This document shows positions 15,512 to 23,770 of a stretch of DNA of 64,000 bases, piece after piece. Both the position numbers and the translations under genes were made by a program. Numbering within the stretch: position 1 is the stretch's first letter; every line of letters starts with the position of its first letter. Where the stretch lies: positions 186,001-250,000 of the forward strand of contig NZ_FPJO01000009.1 of assembly GCF_900119365.1 (NCBI RefSeq). The letters run 5' to 3'. The notes under the pieces were generated by a model. That model was not told the origin of the DNA and made no database searches. It saw only the letters and a list, made by a program, of their open reading frames with translations. This stretch comes from Streptomyces atratus (GTDB taxonomy: Bacteria > Actinomycetota > Actinomycetes > Streptomycetales > Streptomycetaceae).

Positions 15512-16705
15512 TCAGTGCCCGGCCGGGGGCGCGCTCGGGTACGGCAGTACGCAGACGGCGACCGGGGCGGCCAGCGCCCGGCCGGTGCGGGTCAGGCCGC
15601 CGTCGCGGGCGTCGACCCGGAAGGCGGTCACCGTGCCCGACCTCTGGTTGGCCGCGAAGAGCAGTTTCCCGTCGGGCGAGAAGGCGATCTGCCGGGGGAA
15701 GTCGCCGCCGACGGGCACGGCGGCGAGCAGCCGCAGCACCGCCCCGTCGTCCTCGACGGCGTAACGCGTCAGACTGTTGTGCCCCCGGTTGGCGAGGTAG
15801 GCGAACCGGCCGTCGGCGGTGACCAGGAACTGCGCGGGGTAGCTCGTTCCCGCGCCGGTGCCGGTGGACTGCGGGGCGCCCGGGGAGAGCGTGCCGGTGG
15901 CCGGGTCGTAGCCGCAGACGACCGCGGTGTTGTCGACCTCGCAGGCCAGGTAGGCGAAGCGGCCGCCGGGGTGAAAGGTGATGTGGCGGGGCCCGGCCCC
16001 GGGGCGCAGAGCCGCGCAGGAGACCAGGACGAGCCTGCCGCGCTTCTCGTCGAGCCGGTACGTGTACACGGCGTCGTTGCCGAGGTCCACGGCGAGGACG
16101 TGGCCGCCGTCGGGGGTGGTGACGATCTGGTGGGCGTGCGCCCCGTCCTGACCGGGTCCGGGCGGCGGGGTGGTGTGGGCGACCAGGTCGGTACGCTCCC
16201 CCAGCGAGCCGTCGCCCCTGATGGGGTGCACCGCGACGCTGCCCGAGGTGTGGTTCGCGGTGAGCAGCCACCTTCCGGTGGGGTGCACGGACAGGTGGGT
16301 GGGCCCGGCGCCGCCCGTGCCACGCGTTCCGAGCACCCGGTGGCCGCCGTCCGGCGTCAGGGCCACCGCCGTCACACCGCCCGGGTCCTGCTCGTCGACC
16401 GCGTAGACGGTGGCGCCTGAGGGGTGCGCGGCCAGGTACGAAGGGTTGGCCACGCCCGTGATCACGGGGCCTGCTGCCATCTTCCCGGTGACCGGGTCGT
16501 AGGCCGCCGTCCCGATTCCCGTACCGCCGCCCTCGGCCGAGGTGTACGTACCGAGCAGCAGCCGCCGGGGGGTGCGCGGGCGCGGGCCGACCGTGGATGC
16601 CGGGTCCGGTGACCTCGAAGAGCCGGGCGGTGCGGGAGCCACCGACAGGGCGGCACCGGCGAACAGCGCTCCGAGGACGGTGCGCCGGCTGGTGGCGTGG
16701 TTCAT
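15512..16705 (-). CDS. Secreted lactonase-family seven-bladed beta-propeller
   Basis: A 397-residue protein of the 6-phosphogluconolactonase-like (lactonase, YkgB/Pgl) propeller family. A Tat signal is visible at the N-terminus (SRRTVLGALFAGAALSVA). Repeated blades carry YLAAHPSGATVYAVDE, THLSVHPTGRWLLTANH, HITFHPGGRFAYLACE and QIAFSPDGKLLFAANQ. Export makes a sugar-acid lactonase role outside the cytoplasm possible, but many members have no known substrate. GAGGTG precedes the ATG. The gene is divergent from the broken hydroxypyruvate isomerase. Confidence 0.88.
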   Translation of the reverse strand: MNHATSRRTVLGALFAGAALSVAPAPPGSSRSPDPASTVGPRPRTPRRLLLGTYTSAEGGGTGIGTAAYDPVTGKMAAGPVITGVANPSYLAAHPSGATVYAVDEQDPGGVTAVALTPDGGHRVLGTRGTGGAGPTHLSVHPTGRWLLTANHTSGSVAVHPIRGDGSLGERTDLVAHTTPPPGPGQDGAHAHQIVTTPDGGHVLAVDLGNDAVYTYRLDEKRGRLVLVSCAALRPGAGPRHITFHPGGRFAYLACEVDNTAVVCGYDPATGTLSPGAPQSTGTGAGTSYPAQFLVTADGRFAYLANRGHNSLTRYAVEDDGAVLRLLAAVPVGGDFPRQIAFSPDGKLLFAANQRSGTVTAFRVDARDGGLTRTGRALAAPVAVCVLPYPSAPPAGH

Positions 16706-16835
16706 GCGAGGCACCTCGTACGGGGTCGGCGGCATCGGACGCACCAGCAACCCTGGCCCGCCCCGGACCCCATCGGCAACCGGCGCAGTCGAGGGCGCAC
16801 CTTGCGCAACCCGCGCGAAGACCCCGGGGACCGAA

Positions 16836-16913
16836 TTCCGGGCACCCCCTTGACAGCTTCCGCAGCTCCGGGCAGCCTTCCGTTGCGCAGAAACTAACTT
16901 CCGCAACACGGAA
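16836..16913. promoter_or_regulatory. Phased array of TTCCG sites, probable operator
   Basis: TTCCG recurs at 16836, 16858, 16878 and 16899, i.e. every 20-22 bases (two helical turns). The last copy is a perfect inverted repeat, TTCCGCAACACGGAA; the one before is near-perfect, TTCCGTTGCGCAGAA. TTGCGCAA also occurs at 16802. The array directly precedes the hydroxypyruvate isomerase relic. IclR-type regulators of allantoin/glyoxylate genes bind palindromes of this size, so this may be the operator of the former glyoxylate operon. Confidence 0.55.
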
Positions 16914-16929
16914 GGGCGCCGGAACTCTC

Positions 16930-17397
16930 ATGGGCTACCCGGACCAGCGCTTCGATGTGAACCTCTCGATCCTCTTCACGGAACTCCCGCTCCTGGAGCG
17001 TCCCGCGGCAGCCGTCGCGGCCGGCTTCACGGCGGTCGAGCTGTGGTGGCCCTGGATCGAGACCCCCACTCCGCCGCAGGCCGAGCTCGACGCCCTCAAG
17101 AAGGCGCTCGACGACGCGGGCACGCAGTTGGTGGGGCTGAACGTCTACGCCGGACAGCTGCCCGGCCCCGACCGCGGCGCGCTCTCCGTGCCGGGCACGG
17201 AGTCGGACCGCTTCCGCGCCAATATCGACGTGGCGGCCGACTTCGCCGCCTCGGTCGGCTGAAAGGCGCTCAACGCGCTGTACGGCAACCGCGTCGACGG
17301 CGTGGACCCGGCCGTGCAGGACGGACTCGCCCTGGAGAATCTGGTGCTCGCCGCCCGCGCGGCCGACCGGATCGGCGCGGTGCTCCTGATCGTCCCG
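16930..17397 (+). pseudogene. Hydroxypyruvate isomerase relic with in-frame stop and lost 3' half
   Basis: Translation starts MGYPDQRFDVNLSILFTELP and continues as a typical hydroxypyruvate isomerase (VELWWPWIETPTPP, VGLNVYAGQLPGPDRGALSV). At 17260-17262 a TGA replaces the codon that is expected to be TGC (ASVG-stop-KALNALYGNR). The same frame then goes on to LAARAADRIGAVLLI and stops resembling the family about halfway; the second half of the roughly 270-residue enzyme is gone and the frame enters an unrelated zinc-ribbon gene. The tartronate semialdehyde reductase and glyoxylate carboligase genes that usually follow are absent, so this is a deletion scar. Confidence 0.85.
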
Positions 17398-17997
17398 GTC
17401 ACCCACCGCACCTGGAACGACGACTGGGTGGCGGTACGCTGCCCCGCCTGCGGGCGGCTGGACCAGTGGCCGCAGGCGGAGTTGTGCTGCCCGTGCGGGA
17501 CGGTGCTGCGCGTCCCCGTCCGGCCGGCGGCGGCCGACGGCGACCCCGCGCCCGGGGACGGCTCCCTGCCCGCCGGACCCTCGCACATCCCGTTGCCGCG
17601 CACGGCACCGGCGCCCCGGCCCGCGTTCCGGGCCGTCGCCATCCGCGGCGCGGGCGACGCGCTCGCGACCGCGGCCCGCCATCTGGGCTGGCTGGGCTAC
17701 CGCGACGTGGTGCGGCCCCCGCAGCCCTCGCCCGCCCGGGTCGACCTGCGGGCCGCCGGGCTGGTGGCCCGGGTCGACACGGTCACCCACCCGACCGCCC
17801 TGCGCGATGTCGAGTGCCTCTGGCTGCACGCGCTCAGCACATCGGTCACCGGCGTCTTCTTCTCGCTCCCGGGGTACGCACCGGACGCCGCGGCACGCGC
17901 GGACGGCCTGGGCATGCCGCTGTTCGTGCTGGACCCGGCGGGAACGCCGCGGCCGGTCAACAGCCCGGCCGACGAGCTGCTCAGCACCGGGGCCTGA
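17380..17997 (+). CDS. Zinc-ribbon protein with an endonuclease-like C-terminal part, start uncertain
   Basis: From WNDDWVAVRCPACGRLDQW and CCPCGTVLRVPV the protein has a CxxC...CxxC zinc ribbon, then a Pro-rich linker, then a compact domain (ARHLGWLGYRDVVRPPQ ... LWLHALSTSVTGVFFSLPGY) that loosely resembles Mrr-type restriction-endonuclease folds. Its own start codon seems lost: the usual MTHRTWNDDW reads VTHRTWNDDW and is fused in frame behind the isomerase relic. A GTG in the relic (used here) could start it, but no ribosome-binding site supports it. Whether it is still expressed is unclear. Confidence 0.6.
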   Translation: MLLIVPVTHRTWNDDWVAVRCPACGRLDQWPQAELCCPCGTVLRVPVRPAAADGDPAPGDGSLPAGPSHIPLPRTAPAPRPAFRAVAIRGAGDALATAARHLGWLGYRDVVRPPQPSPARVDLRAAGLVARVDTVTHPTALRDVECLWLHALSTSVTGVFFSLPGYAPDAAARADGLGMPLFVLDPAGTPRPVNSPADELLSTGA

Positions 17998-18026
17998 GTG
18001 GCGTCCCGGAGCGACATACTGGCCGT

Positions 18027-18581
18027 ATGCGCATCCGTACCGCCCGCCGCACCGACCTTCCACTGCTCCAGGACATCGAGCGCGCCGCCGGCGAACCGTT
18101 CCGCACCCTCGGCATGTCCGCGATCGCGGACGACGATCCGCCGCCGCTCGACCTGCTGGAGGAGTACCGCCGGGGCGGCCGCGCCTGGGTGGCCGCGGAC
18201 CCCGAGGACCACCCGGTCGGTTATCTGATCGCGGACCGGGTCGACGGGGCGGCCCACATCGAGCAGGTCTCCGTGCATCCGTCCGCCGCACGGCGCGGCG
18301 TCGGCAGCACGCTCATCGACCACCTCGCCGGCTGGGCGGGCGAGCAGGGTCTGGGCGCGCTCACGCTCACGACCTTCTCCCACGTCCCCTGGAACGCGCC
18401 GTACTACGCCCGGCTCGGCTTTCGCGCCCTCGACGAATCCGAACTCACCGACGGGCTGCGGAAGATCAGGGCGCAGGAGGCCGAACACGGCCTGGACCAC
18501 TGGCCGAGGGTCTGCATGCGACGCGAGATCCCGCACACCGGGCACGCCCGGCAGCTCACCGGAGCCGACCGGCAACAGTGA
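18027..18581 (+). CDS. GNAT-family N-acetyltransferase
   Basis: A 184-residue protein with the GNAT fold. The acetyl-CoA loop is HIEQVSVHPSAARRGVGSTL (motif A with RRGVGS, about residues 75-95), followed by LTLTTFSHVPWNAPYYARLG and FRALDESELTDGLR. The NAPYYARLGF end is typical of small-molecule or amino-group acetyltransferases of this family. Substrate unknown. It follows the zinc-ribbon gene by 29 bases. Confidence 0.9.
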   Translation: MRIRTARRTDLPLLQDIERAAGEPFRTLGMSAIADDDPPPLDLLEEYRRGGRAWVAADPEDHPVGYLIADRVDGAAHIEQVSVHPSAARRGVGSTLIDHLAGWAGEQGLGALTLTTFSHVPWNAPYYARLGFRALDESELTDGLRKIRAQEAEHGLDHWPRVCMRREIPHTGHARQLTGADRQQ

Positions 18582-18657
18582 GTGCAATCGGTCACGTTCG
18601 GGCCAGAGGGCCACAAATGTTCGGCCGCTGTCAGTGGTGGGCCTTAAGGTTGTGGTC

Positions 18658-18879
18658 ATGGCTTTAACTCCACGGAACACCCCATCCGACACCCGGCCGC
18701 GCACGTCCCGGCCGGTACCCTCGTCCGCCGCCCGGGCGAACGAGGCGATACGGGCGTTCGTGGACGCGCAGGCCGGCCAGGACTGGTCCTCCGTGGAGTC
18801 CGCCGCCTACGAGGTGCTGCTGATCGAATGGGCGGCCGCGACCCGGGGCGTCACCTGCGACATCATCGAGGCCGCCTGA
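18658..18879 (+). CDS. Small hypothetical protein, 73 residues
   Basis: A short protein with a basic, Pro/Ser-rich start (ALTPRNTPSDTRPRTSRPVP) and a C-terminal helical part (RAFVDAQAGQDWSSVESAAY, EVLLIEWAAATRG). I do not recognise the family. The helical end with conserved Trp and Tyr looks like a real small fold and codon use agrees with neighbouring genes. It is convergent with the acyl-CoA synthetase genes. Confidence 0.65.
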   Translation: MALTPRNTPSDTRPRTSRPVPSSAARANEAIRAFVDAQAGQDWSSVESAAYEVLLIEWAAATRGVTCDIIEAA

Positions 18880-18901
18880 CGACGCCCGGGGCGATCCGGT
18901 C

Positions 18902-20509
18902 CTACTGCCCGTAGCCCTCCCGCAGTTCGATCTTCCTGACCTTCCCGCTGACCGTCATCGGGAAGGCCTCCAGGATCCGCAGCTGCCGGGGGATCTTGTA
19001 GTGCGCCAGCTGCTCGCGGCAGAAGGCCGTCACCTCGTCCAGGGTCGGCGGGTCCGCCGGGTCCCTCGGGATGACACAGGCCAGGATCTCCTCGCCGTAG
19101 GTGTCGTCCGGTACGCCCACCACCTGCACATCGGCGATCTTCGGGTGGCCGTAGAGGAATTCCTCGATCTCCCGCGGATAGACGTTCTCGCCACCGCGGA
19201 TGATCATGTCCTTGATCCGGCCGACTATCTGGACATAGCCGTCCCCGCGCATCACCGCGAGGTCGCCGGTGTGCATCCAGCGGCCTGCGTCGACGACTTC
19301 GGCGGTCCGCTCGGGCTGCTCCCAGTAGCCGAGCATCACGCTGTAGCCACGGGTGCGGAGTTCGCCCGGCACACCGCGCTCCAGGGTCACCCCGGTCACC
19401 GGGTCGACGACCTTGACCTCGATGTGCGGCATCACGCGGCCGACGGTGCCGGTGCGGCGCTCCAGGTCGTCGTCGCGGCGGGTCTGGGTGGAGACCGGTG
19501 AGGTCTCCGTCATGCCGTAGCAGATGGACACCTCGTCCATGTGCATCTCGGCGACGACCCGCTTCATCACCTCGACCGGGCAGGGCGATCCGGCCATGAT
19601 GCCGGTGCGCAACGAGGAGAGGTCGTACGAGGCGAAGTCGGGGAGGTTCAGCTCCGCGATGAACATGGTGGGGACGCCGTAGAGCGAGGTGCAGCGTTCC
19701 TGCTGCACGGCGGCGAGCACGGCGGCGGCCTCGAAGGCGGGGGCCGGGATCACGATGCAGGCGCCGTGCGAGGTGGCACCCAGGTTCCCCATGACCATGC
19801 CGAAGCAGTGGTAGAAGGGGACGGGCAGACAGATCCGGTCCTGTTCCGTGTAGGCGACCTGCTCCCCCACGAAGTACCCGTTGTTGAGGATGTTGTGGTG
19901 GGAGAGGGTGGCGCCCTTGGGGAAGCCGGTGGTGCCGGAGGTGTACTGGATGTTGATCGGATCGTCGCAGGACAACTCGGCTTCCCGCGCGGCGAGCTGC
20001 TCCTGCGTCACGGATCCGGCCACGGACAGCAGTTCGTCCCAGGACGGGTCGCCGATGTAGTGCACGGCGCGCAGCGCGGGGCAGTCGGCGCGGACCTGGC
20101 CGACCAGGGCGCGGTAGTCGCTGGTGCGGTGCGAGAGCGAGGAGACCAGGAGCGAGATCCCGGCCTGCGTCAGTACGTACTCCAGCTCGTGCGCCCGGTA
20201 CGCCGGGTTGATGTTGACCATGATGGCGCCGATGCGGGCGGTGGCGTACTGCACGAGCACCCACTCCGGGCAGTTGACCGCCCAGATGCCGACCCGGTCC
20301 CCCTTGGCCACGCCCGAGGCCATCAGGGCGCGGGCCAGCTCGTCGACCGCCGCGCCGAATTGGGCGTAGGTCCAGCGCCGCCCCGACGCGACGTCCACGA
20401 GCGCCTCCCGGTCGCCGAACGCCTCGATCGCGCGGTCCAGATTGCGTCCGATGGTGTCGCCGAGCAGCGCCGTGGTGCCGGTGCCGTGCGCGTAGGAGAG
20501 CTCGCTCAT
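18902..20509 (-). CDS. Fatty-acyl-CoA synthetase (AMP-binding)
   Basis: A 535-residue adenylate-forming enzyme that activates a carboxylic acid as acyl-AMP and transfers it to CoA. Motifs: the P-loop IQYTSGTTGFPKGATLSHHN (about residue 190), YGMTETSP, GRIKDMIIRGGENVYPREIE and the C-terminal catalytic lysine in TVSGKVRKIEL. The NIQYTSGTTGFPKGA and YHCFGMVMGN patterns fit the medium/long-chain FadD-like branch. Its ATG overlaps the stop of the second synthetase gene (ATGA), so the pair is one operon. Confidence 0.93.
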   Translation of the reverse strand: MSELSYAHGTGTTALLGDTIGRNLDRAIEAFGDREALVDVASGRRWTYAQFGAAVDELARALMASGVAKGDRVGIWAVNCPEWVLVQYATARIGAIMVNINPAYRAHELEYVLTQAGISLLVSSLSHRTSDYRALVGQVRADCPALRAVHYIGDPSWDELLSVAGSVTQEQLAAREAELSCDDPINIQYTSGTTGFPKGATLSHHNILNNGYFVGEQVAYTEQDRICLPVPFYHCFGMVMGNLGATSHGACIVIPAPAFEAAAVLAAVQQERCTSLYGVPTMFIAELNLPDFASYDLSSLRTGIMAGSPCPVEVMKRVVAEMHMDEVSICYGMTETSPVSTQTRRDDDLERRTGTVGRVMPHIEVKVVDPVTGVTLERGVPGELRTRGYSVMLGYWEQPERTAEVVDAGRWMHTGDLAVMRGDGYVQIVGRIKDMIIRGGENVYPREIEEFLYGHPKIADVQVVGVPDDTYGEEILACVIPRDPADPPTLDEVTAFCREQLAHYKIPRQLRILEAFPMTVSGKVRKIELREGYGQ

Positions 20510-22182
20510 CGCAGATCACCCTCGTCGTACTCGGTGCCGGTGCCCTGGGCCGTGCGCTCGCGCAGTTCGATGCGGCGGATCTTTCCGGAGACGGTCTTGG
20601 GCAGCTCGGCGAACTCCAGCTTGCGCACCCGCTTGTACGGGGCGAGGACCGACCGGGAGTGCTCGAACAGCACCTTCGCCGTGTCCGGGCCGGGCTCCCA
20701 GCCCTCCGCGAGCACGATGTACGCCTTGGGGACGGCGAGCCGGACGGGGTCGGGGGCGGGAACGACGGCGGCCTCGGCGACCGCCTCGTGCTCCAGCAGG
20801 GCGCTCTCCAGTTCGAAGGGGCTGATCTTGTAATCGCTCGCCTTGAAGACGTCGTCCGCGCGCCCGACGTAGGTGATGTAGCCGTCCGCGTCGCGCGAAC
20901 CGATGTCGCCGGTGCGGTAGTAGCCGCCCGCCATGGCCTCGGCCGTGCGGTCCGGGTCGCCGTGGTAGCCGGTCATCAGGCCGACCGGGCGGCCGGACAG
21001 ATCGAGGGAGATCTCGCCCTCGGCCGCACCGGGCTCACCGGTGACCGGGTCCAGGAGCTCGACCTTGAAGCCGGGGCTGGGCCGCCCCATCGAACCGGCC
21101 TTCAGCAGCTGGCCCGGGGTGTTGGCGACCTGGACGGCGGTCTCGGTCTGGCCGAAGCCGTCCCGGATGGTGACGCCCCAGGTGCGCCGCACCGTCTCGA
21201 TGACCTCGGGGTTCAGCGGTTCACCGGCCGCGACGACCTCGCGCGGCGGGGTCTTCAGCTGGGAGAGGTCGGCCTGGATCAGCATCCGCCAGACGGTGGG
21301 CGGGGCACAGAAGCTGGTGACGCCCGAGCGGTCCATCTCGGCCATCAGCCGGCCCGCGTCGAAGCGGGTGTAGTTGAAGATGAAGACGGTCGCCTCGGCG
21401 CTCCAGGGCGCGAAGAGGTTCGACCAGGCGTGCTTGGCCCAGCCGGGCGAGGAGATGTTGAGGTGGACGTCCCCGGGCTTGAGGCCGATCCAGTACATCG
21501 TCGACAAGTGGCCCACGGGGTACGAGACATGGGTGTGCTCGACGAGCTTGGGGCTGGCGGTCGTGCCGGAGGTGAAGTAGAGCATCAGCGGCTCGTCGGC
21601 GTCGGTCTCCCGGTCTGCCCCGAAGGTCTCCGGCTGCTCGTCGGCCCCGGCGTACGACAGCCAGCCGGGCACGTCCGCGCCGACGGCGAACCGGGAGTAG
21701 CCGCCGGGCACCTCGTCGAACTTCGCGGCGTCGGTGTCCCGGACCAGGACGTGCCCGACCCGGCCGCGCTCCACCCGGTCGCGCAGGTCGACCGGGCCGA
21801 GCAGCGGGGTGGCGGGGATGACCACGGCGCGCAGCTTCATCGCGGCGAGTGCGGTCTCCCACAGCTCGACCTGGTTGCCGAGCATGACAAGGATGCGGTC
21901 CCCGGCGCGCACGCCCTGGGCGCGCAGCCAGTTCGCGGCCTGGTTGGACCGGGCGGACATCCGGGCGAAGGACACCTCGGTGCGGCCGCCGTCCTCCTCC
22001 ACGATGTGCAGGGCGGTGCGGTCATTGTTCTCCGCGATGACGTCGAACCAGTCGAGCGCCCAGTTGAAATGGTCGGTCCTGGGCCAGCTGAAGCCCTCGT
22101 AGGCCGCGTGGTAGTCCTCGCGGTGCTTCAGCAGAAAGTCCCGGGCGGCCCGGAACGTTTCCGTCGCGCTGGTTGCCGACAT
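20506..22182 (-). CDS. Acyl-CoA synthetase, AcsA/medium-chain type
   Basis: A 558-residue AMP-binding enzyme distinct from its neighbour. FNWALDWFDVIAENNDRTAL at the start, P-loop LMLYFTSGTTASPKLVEHTH, YRTGDIGSRDADGYITYVGR and the lysine in PKTVSGKIRRIELRE place it with the AcsA / medium-chain acyl-CoA synthetase group. It would make acyl-CoA for beta-oxidation in the cytoplasm. It is the first gene of the two-synthetase operon; the GAF-LuxR regulator is divergent 124 bases away and could control it. Confidence 0.92.
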   Translation of the reverse strand: MSATSATETFRAARDFLLKHREDYHAAYEGFSWPRTDHFNWALDWFDVIAENNDRTALHIVEEDGGRTEVSFARMSARSNQAANWLRAQGVRAGDRILVMLGNQVELWETALAAMKLRAVVIPATPLLGPVDLRDRVERGRVGHVLVRDTDAAKFDEVPGGYSRFAVGADVPGWLSYAGADEQPETFGADRETDADEPLMLYFTSGTTASPKLVEHTHVSYPVGHLSTMYWIGLKPGDVHLNISSPGWAKHAWSNLFAPWSAEATVFIFNYTRFDAGRLMAEMDRSGVTSFCAPPTVWRMLIQADLSQLKTPPREVVAAGEPLNPEVIETVRRTWGVTIRDGFGQTETAVQVANTPGQLLKAGSMGRPSPGFKVELLDPVTGEPGAAEGEISLDLSGRPVGLMTGYHGDPDRTAEAMAGGYYRTGDIGSRDADGYITYVGRADDVFKASDYKISPFELESALLEHEAVAEAAVVPAPDPVRLAVPKAYIVLAEGWEPGPDTAKVLFEHSRSVLAPYKRVRKLEFAELPKTVSGKIRRIELRERTAQGTGTEYDEGDLR

Positions 22183-22247
22183 GTGCCCTCCTCATTGCGG
22201 ACCGGACCGGTCGCTTAACATCATGTAAACAGTGACCCAGGTCTCAC

Positions 22248-22265
22248 CACCCCCGAACGGGGGTG
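22248..22265. repeat. Inverted repeat between synthetase operon and regulator
   Basis: CACCCCC GAAC GGGGGTG forms a 7-bp stem with a four-base loop. It lies between the divergent acyl-CoA synthetase operon and the GAF-LuxR gene, 42 bases before the start chosen for the regulator, so it may be an operator or a leader hairpin. Confidence 0.5.
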
Positions 22266-22306
22266 ACCCTCGGCCACCCCTGGAGCCGGGCAGGAAAGGC
22301 GTCAGC

Positions 22307-23149
22307 GTGCCGGAATCCTTCGATGCGGTCGAGATGCAGACAGCGCTGCTGCGGCTGCGCCGGACCAGTGGGCTGCCGGTGGCCTTCGGCGGGCTGCTCG
22401 CCGACGCCCGTCATGCCCGGATCGCCGAGCTGAACGGGGCGCAGACCGCCGCCCTGCGCGGGCTCGTCATCTCGGCGGGCAGCGGGCTCGGCGGCAAGGC
22501 GATCGCGCTGTCCCGGCCGTGCGCGGTGACCGACTACCACTCCTCGCGCCACATCAGCCACGAGTACGACCTGGCGGTCGCGGCGGAGGGCCTGCGCTCG
22601 GTGGTCGCGGTCCCCGTCGTGGTGCGGCGCAAGGTGCGCGGGGTGCTGTACGGGGCGCTGCGTGAGCCGATCACCCTCGGGGACCGTACGTTCGACGCGG
22701 CGGTCGCCGCCGCCCGCGATGTGGAGCAGGCCCTGGTGGTGCGGGACGAGGTGCAGCAGCTGCTGGCGGTGACCCGGGAGCAGGTCACGGATCCGAGGGC
22801 GGCCCCGGGGGCGTGGGAGGACGTCCGCGAGGCCCACCGCGAGCTGCGGGCCCTGGTCCCGAAAGTCGTCGACCCGGCGTTGCGGGACGAGTTGCTCGCG
22901 GTGTGCGGGCGGCTCGCCTCGGCGGCCGGGACCCGCTCGCCGAAGCCCTGCGAGGTGCAGCTGGCACCGCGCGAGCTGGATGTGCTGGCCTGCGTGGCGG
23001 CGGGGGCGACGAACGCGGTGGCGGCGGAACGGCTCGGGGTGCGGCCGGAGACGGTGAAGGGCTATCTGCGTTCGGCGATGCGCAAGCTGGGGGCGCACAC
23101 CCGTCTGGAGGCCGTGGTGGCGGCCCGGCGCGCGGGGCTGCTGCCGTAG
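22307..23149 (+). CDS. GAF-domain LuxR-type transcriptional regulator
   Basis: About 280 residues: an N-terminal GAF-like sensor (LPVAFGGLLADARHARIAEL, LRSVVAVPVVVRRKVRGVLY) and a C-terminal LuxR helix-turn-helix (LAPRELDVLACVAAGATNAV, AAERLGVRPETVKGYLRSAM). It probably senses a small molecule and controls the divergent acyl-CoA synthetases. The GTG at VPESFDAVEMQ has GGAAAGG 7 bases ahead; a GTG 75 bases earlier has none and would make the inverted repeat coding. Confidence 0.85.
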   Translation: MPESFDAVEMQTALLRLRRTSGLPVAFGGLLADARHARIAELNGAQTAALRGLVISAGSGLGGKAIALSRPCAVTDYHSSRHISHEYDLAVAAEGLRSVVAVPVVVRRKVRGVLYGALREPITLGDRTFDAAVAAARDVEQALVVRDEVQQLLAVTREQVTDPRAAPGAWEDVREAHRELRALVPKVVDPALRDELLAVCGRLASAAGTRSPKPCEVQLAPRELDVLACVAAGATNAVAAERLGVRPETVKGYLRSAMRKLGAHTRLEAVVAARRAGLLP

Positions 23150-23183
23150 GGCTCCTTGCTCACTCCGCGAAGTCGGTGAAGGC

Positions 23184-23710
23184 TCACTGCCCGAAATCGA
23201 CGAAGGCCGCGAACCGGATGTCGTGGCCGTCGGTGCCGCCCACTGCCGTCCTCATGACCGAGAGCATCCGTACGGCCTCCTCCGTGACCGCGTCGCGCTC
23301 CGCCCGGCCGAGCCTGCCGAGGGCTGCACGGTGAGCGACGCCGCCCCGGGACCCGGGTGTCCGGCGCCGTCGCCCAGCCGCCGGACCGCCGCGAGGAACC
23401 CGTCGGCTCGACGAACAGCTCCTCGCGGATCTCCTTGGGCGTACGGGGCCGCTCCTCGACGAATGTCCTGCTCACCGACCTGAGCCGGTCGAGGTCCACC
23501 CCGGCCGGCCCCTCGTGGAAGATGTCGAGCTCCCGGTCGCGCGCCGCCTGGACGAGCGGGCGCAGGGCGAGCGCGTCGGCGGCGGTGTGCATATGGATGG
23601 TGGACCGCAACGTGACGATACGGACCACCTCACGGGACTCCATCAGCCCGGCGAGCTCCGCCGGGTCGAAGCCGTCGAGGCGGGCGCAGAGCAGGCCGGT
23701 CCGTACGCCT
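23184..23710 (-). pseudogene. Winged-helix (AlkZ-like) DNA-binding protein, broken
   Basis: The minus-strand reading begins without a start (LLCARLDGFDPAELAGLMES) and continues REVVRIVTLRSTIHMHTAAD, DIFHEGPAGVDLDRLRSVSR and TPKEIREELFVEP, which is the HTH_42 / AlkZ-like winged-helix DNA-glycosylase family. The middle is lost, and the original end resumes in another frame: AVRMLSVMRTAVGGTDGHDI then RFAAFVDFGQ-stop. The N-terminus is also missing. Right after the stop the last codons are duplicated (FTDFAE-stop), a 24-base tandem duplication. Clearly non-functional. Confidence 0.78.
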
Positions 23711-23770
23711 CGCCGTGCCGCCGTGGCGCGGGACCCGGGATCGCGGGGCGCCCGCCCGCATCATGGGCCG

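Noticed and set aside
17260..17262. In-frame TGA at a cysteine position, which could encode selenocysteine.
   Set aside because: The frame is truncated further on and fused to another gene, and no SECIS-like hairpin is evident directly after the TGA; a plain mutation is simpler.
18902..22182. Part of a non-ribosomal peptide or polyketide cluster because of two AMP-binding enzymes.
   Set aside because: No carrier, condensation or ketosynthase domains are fused or adjacent; they look like stand-alone acyl-CoA synthetases.
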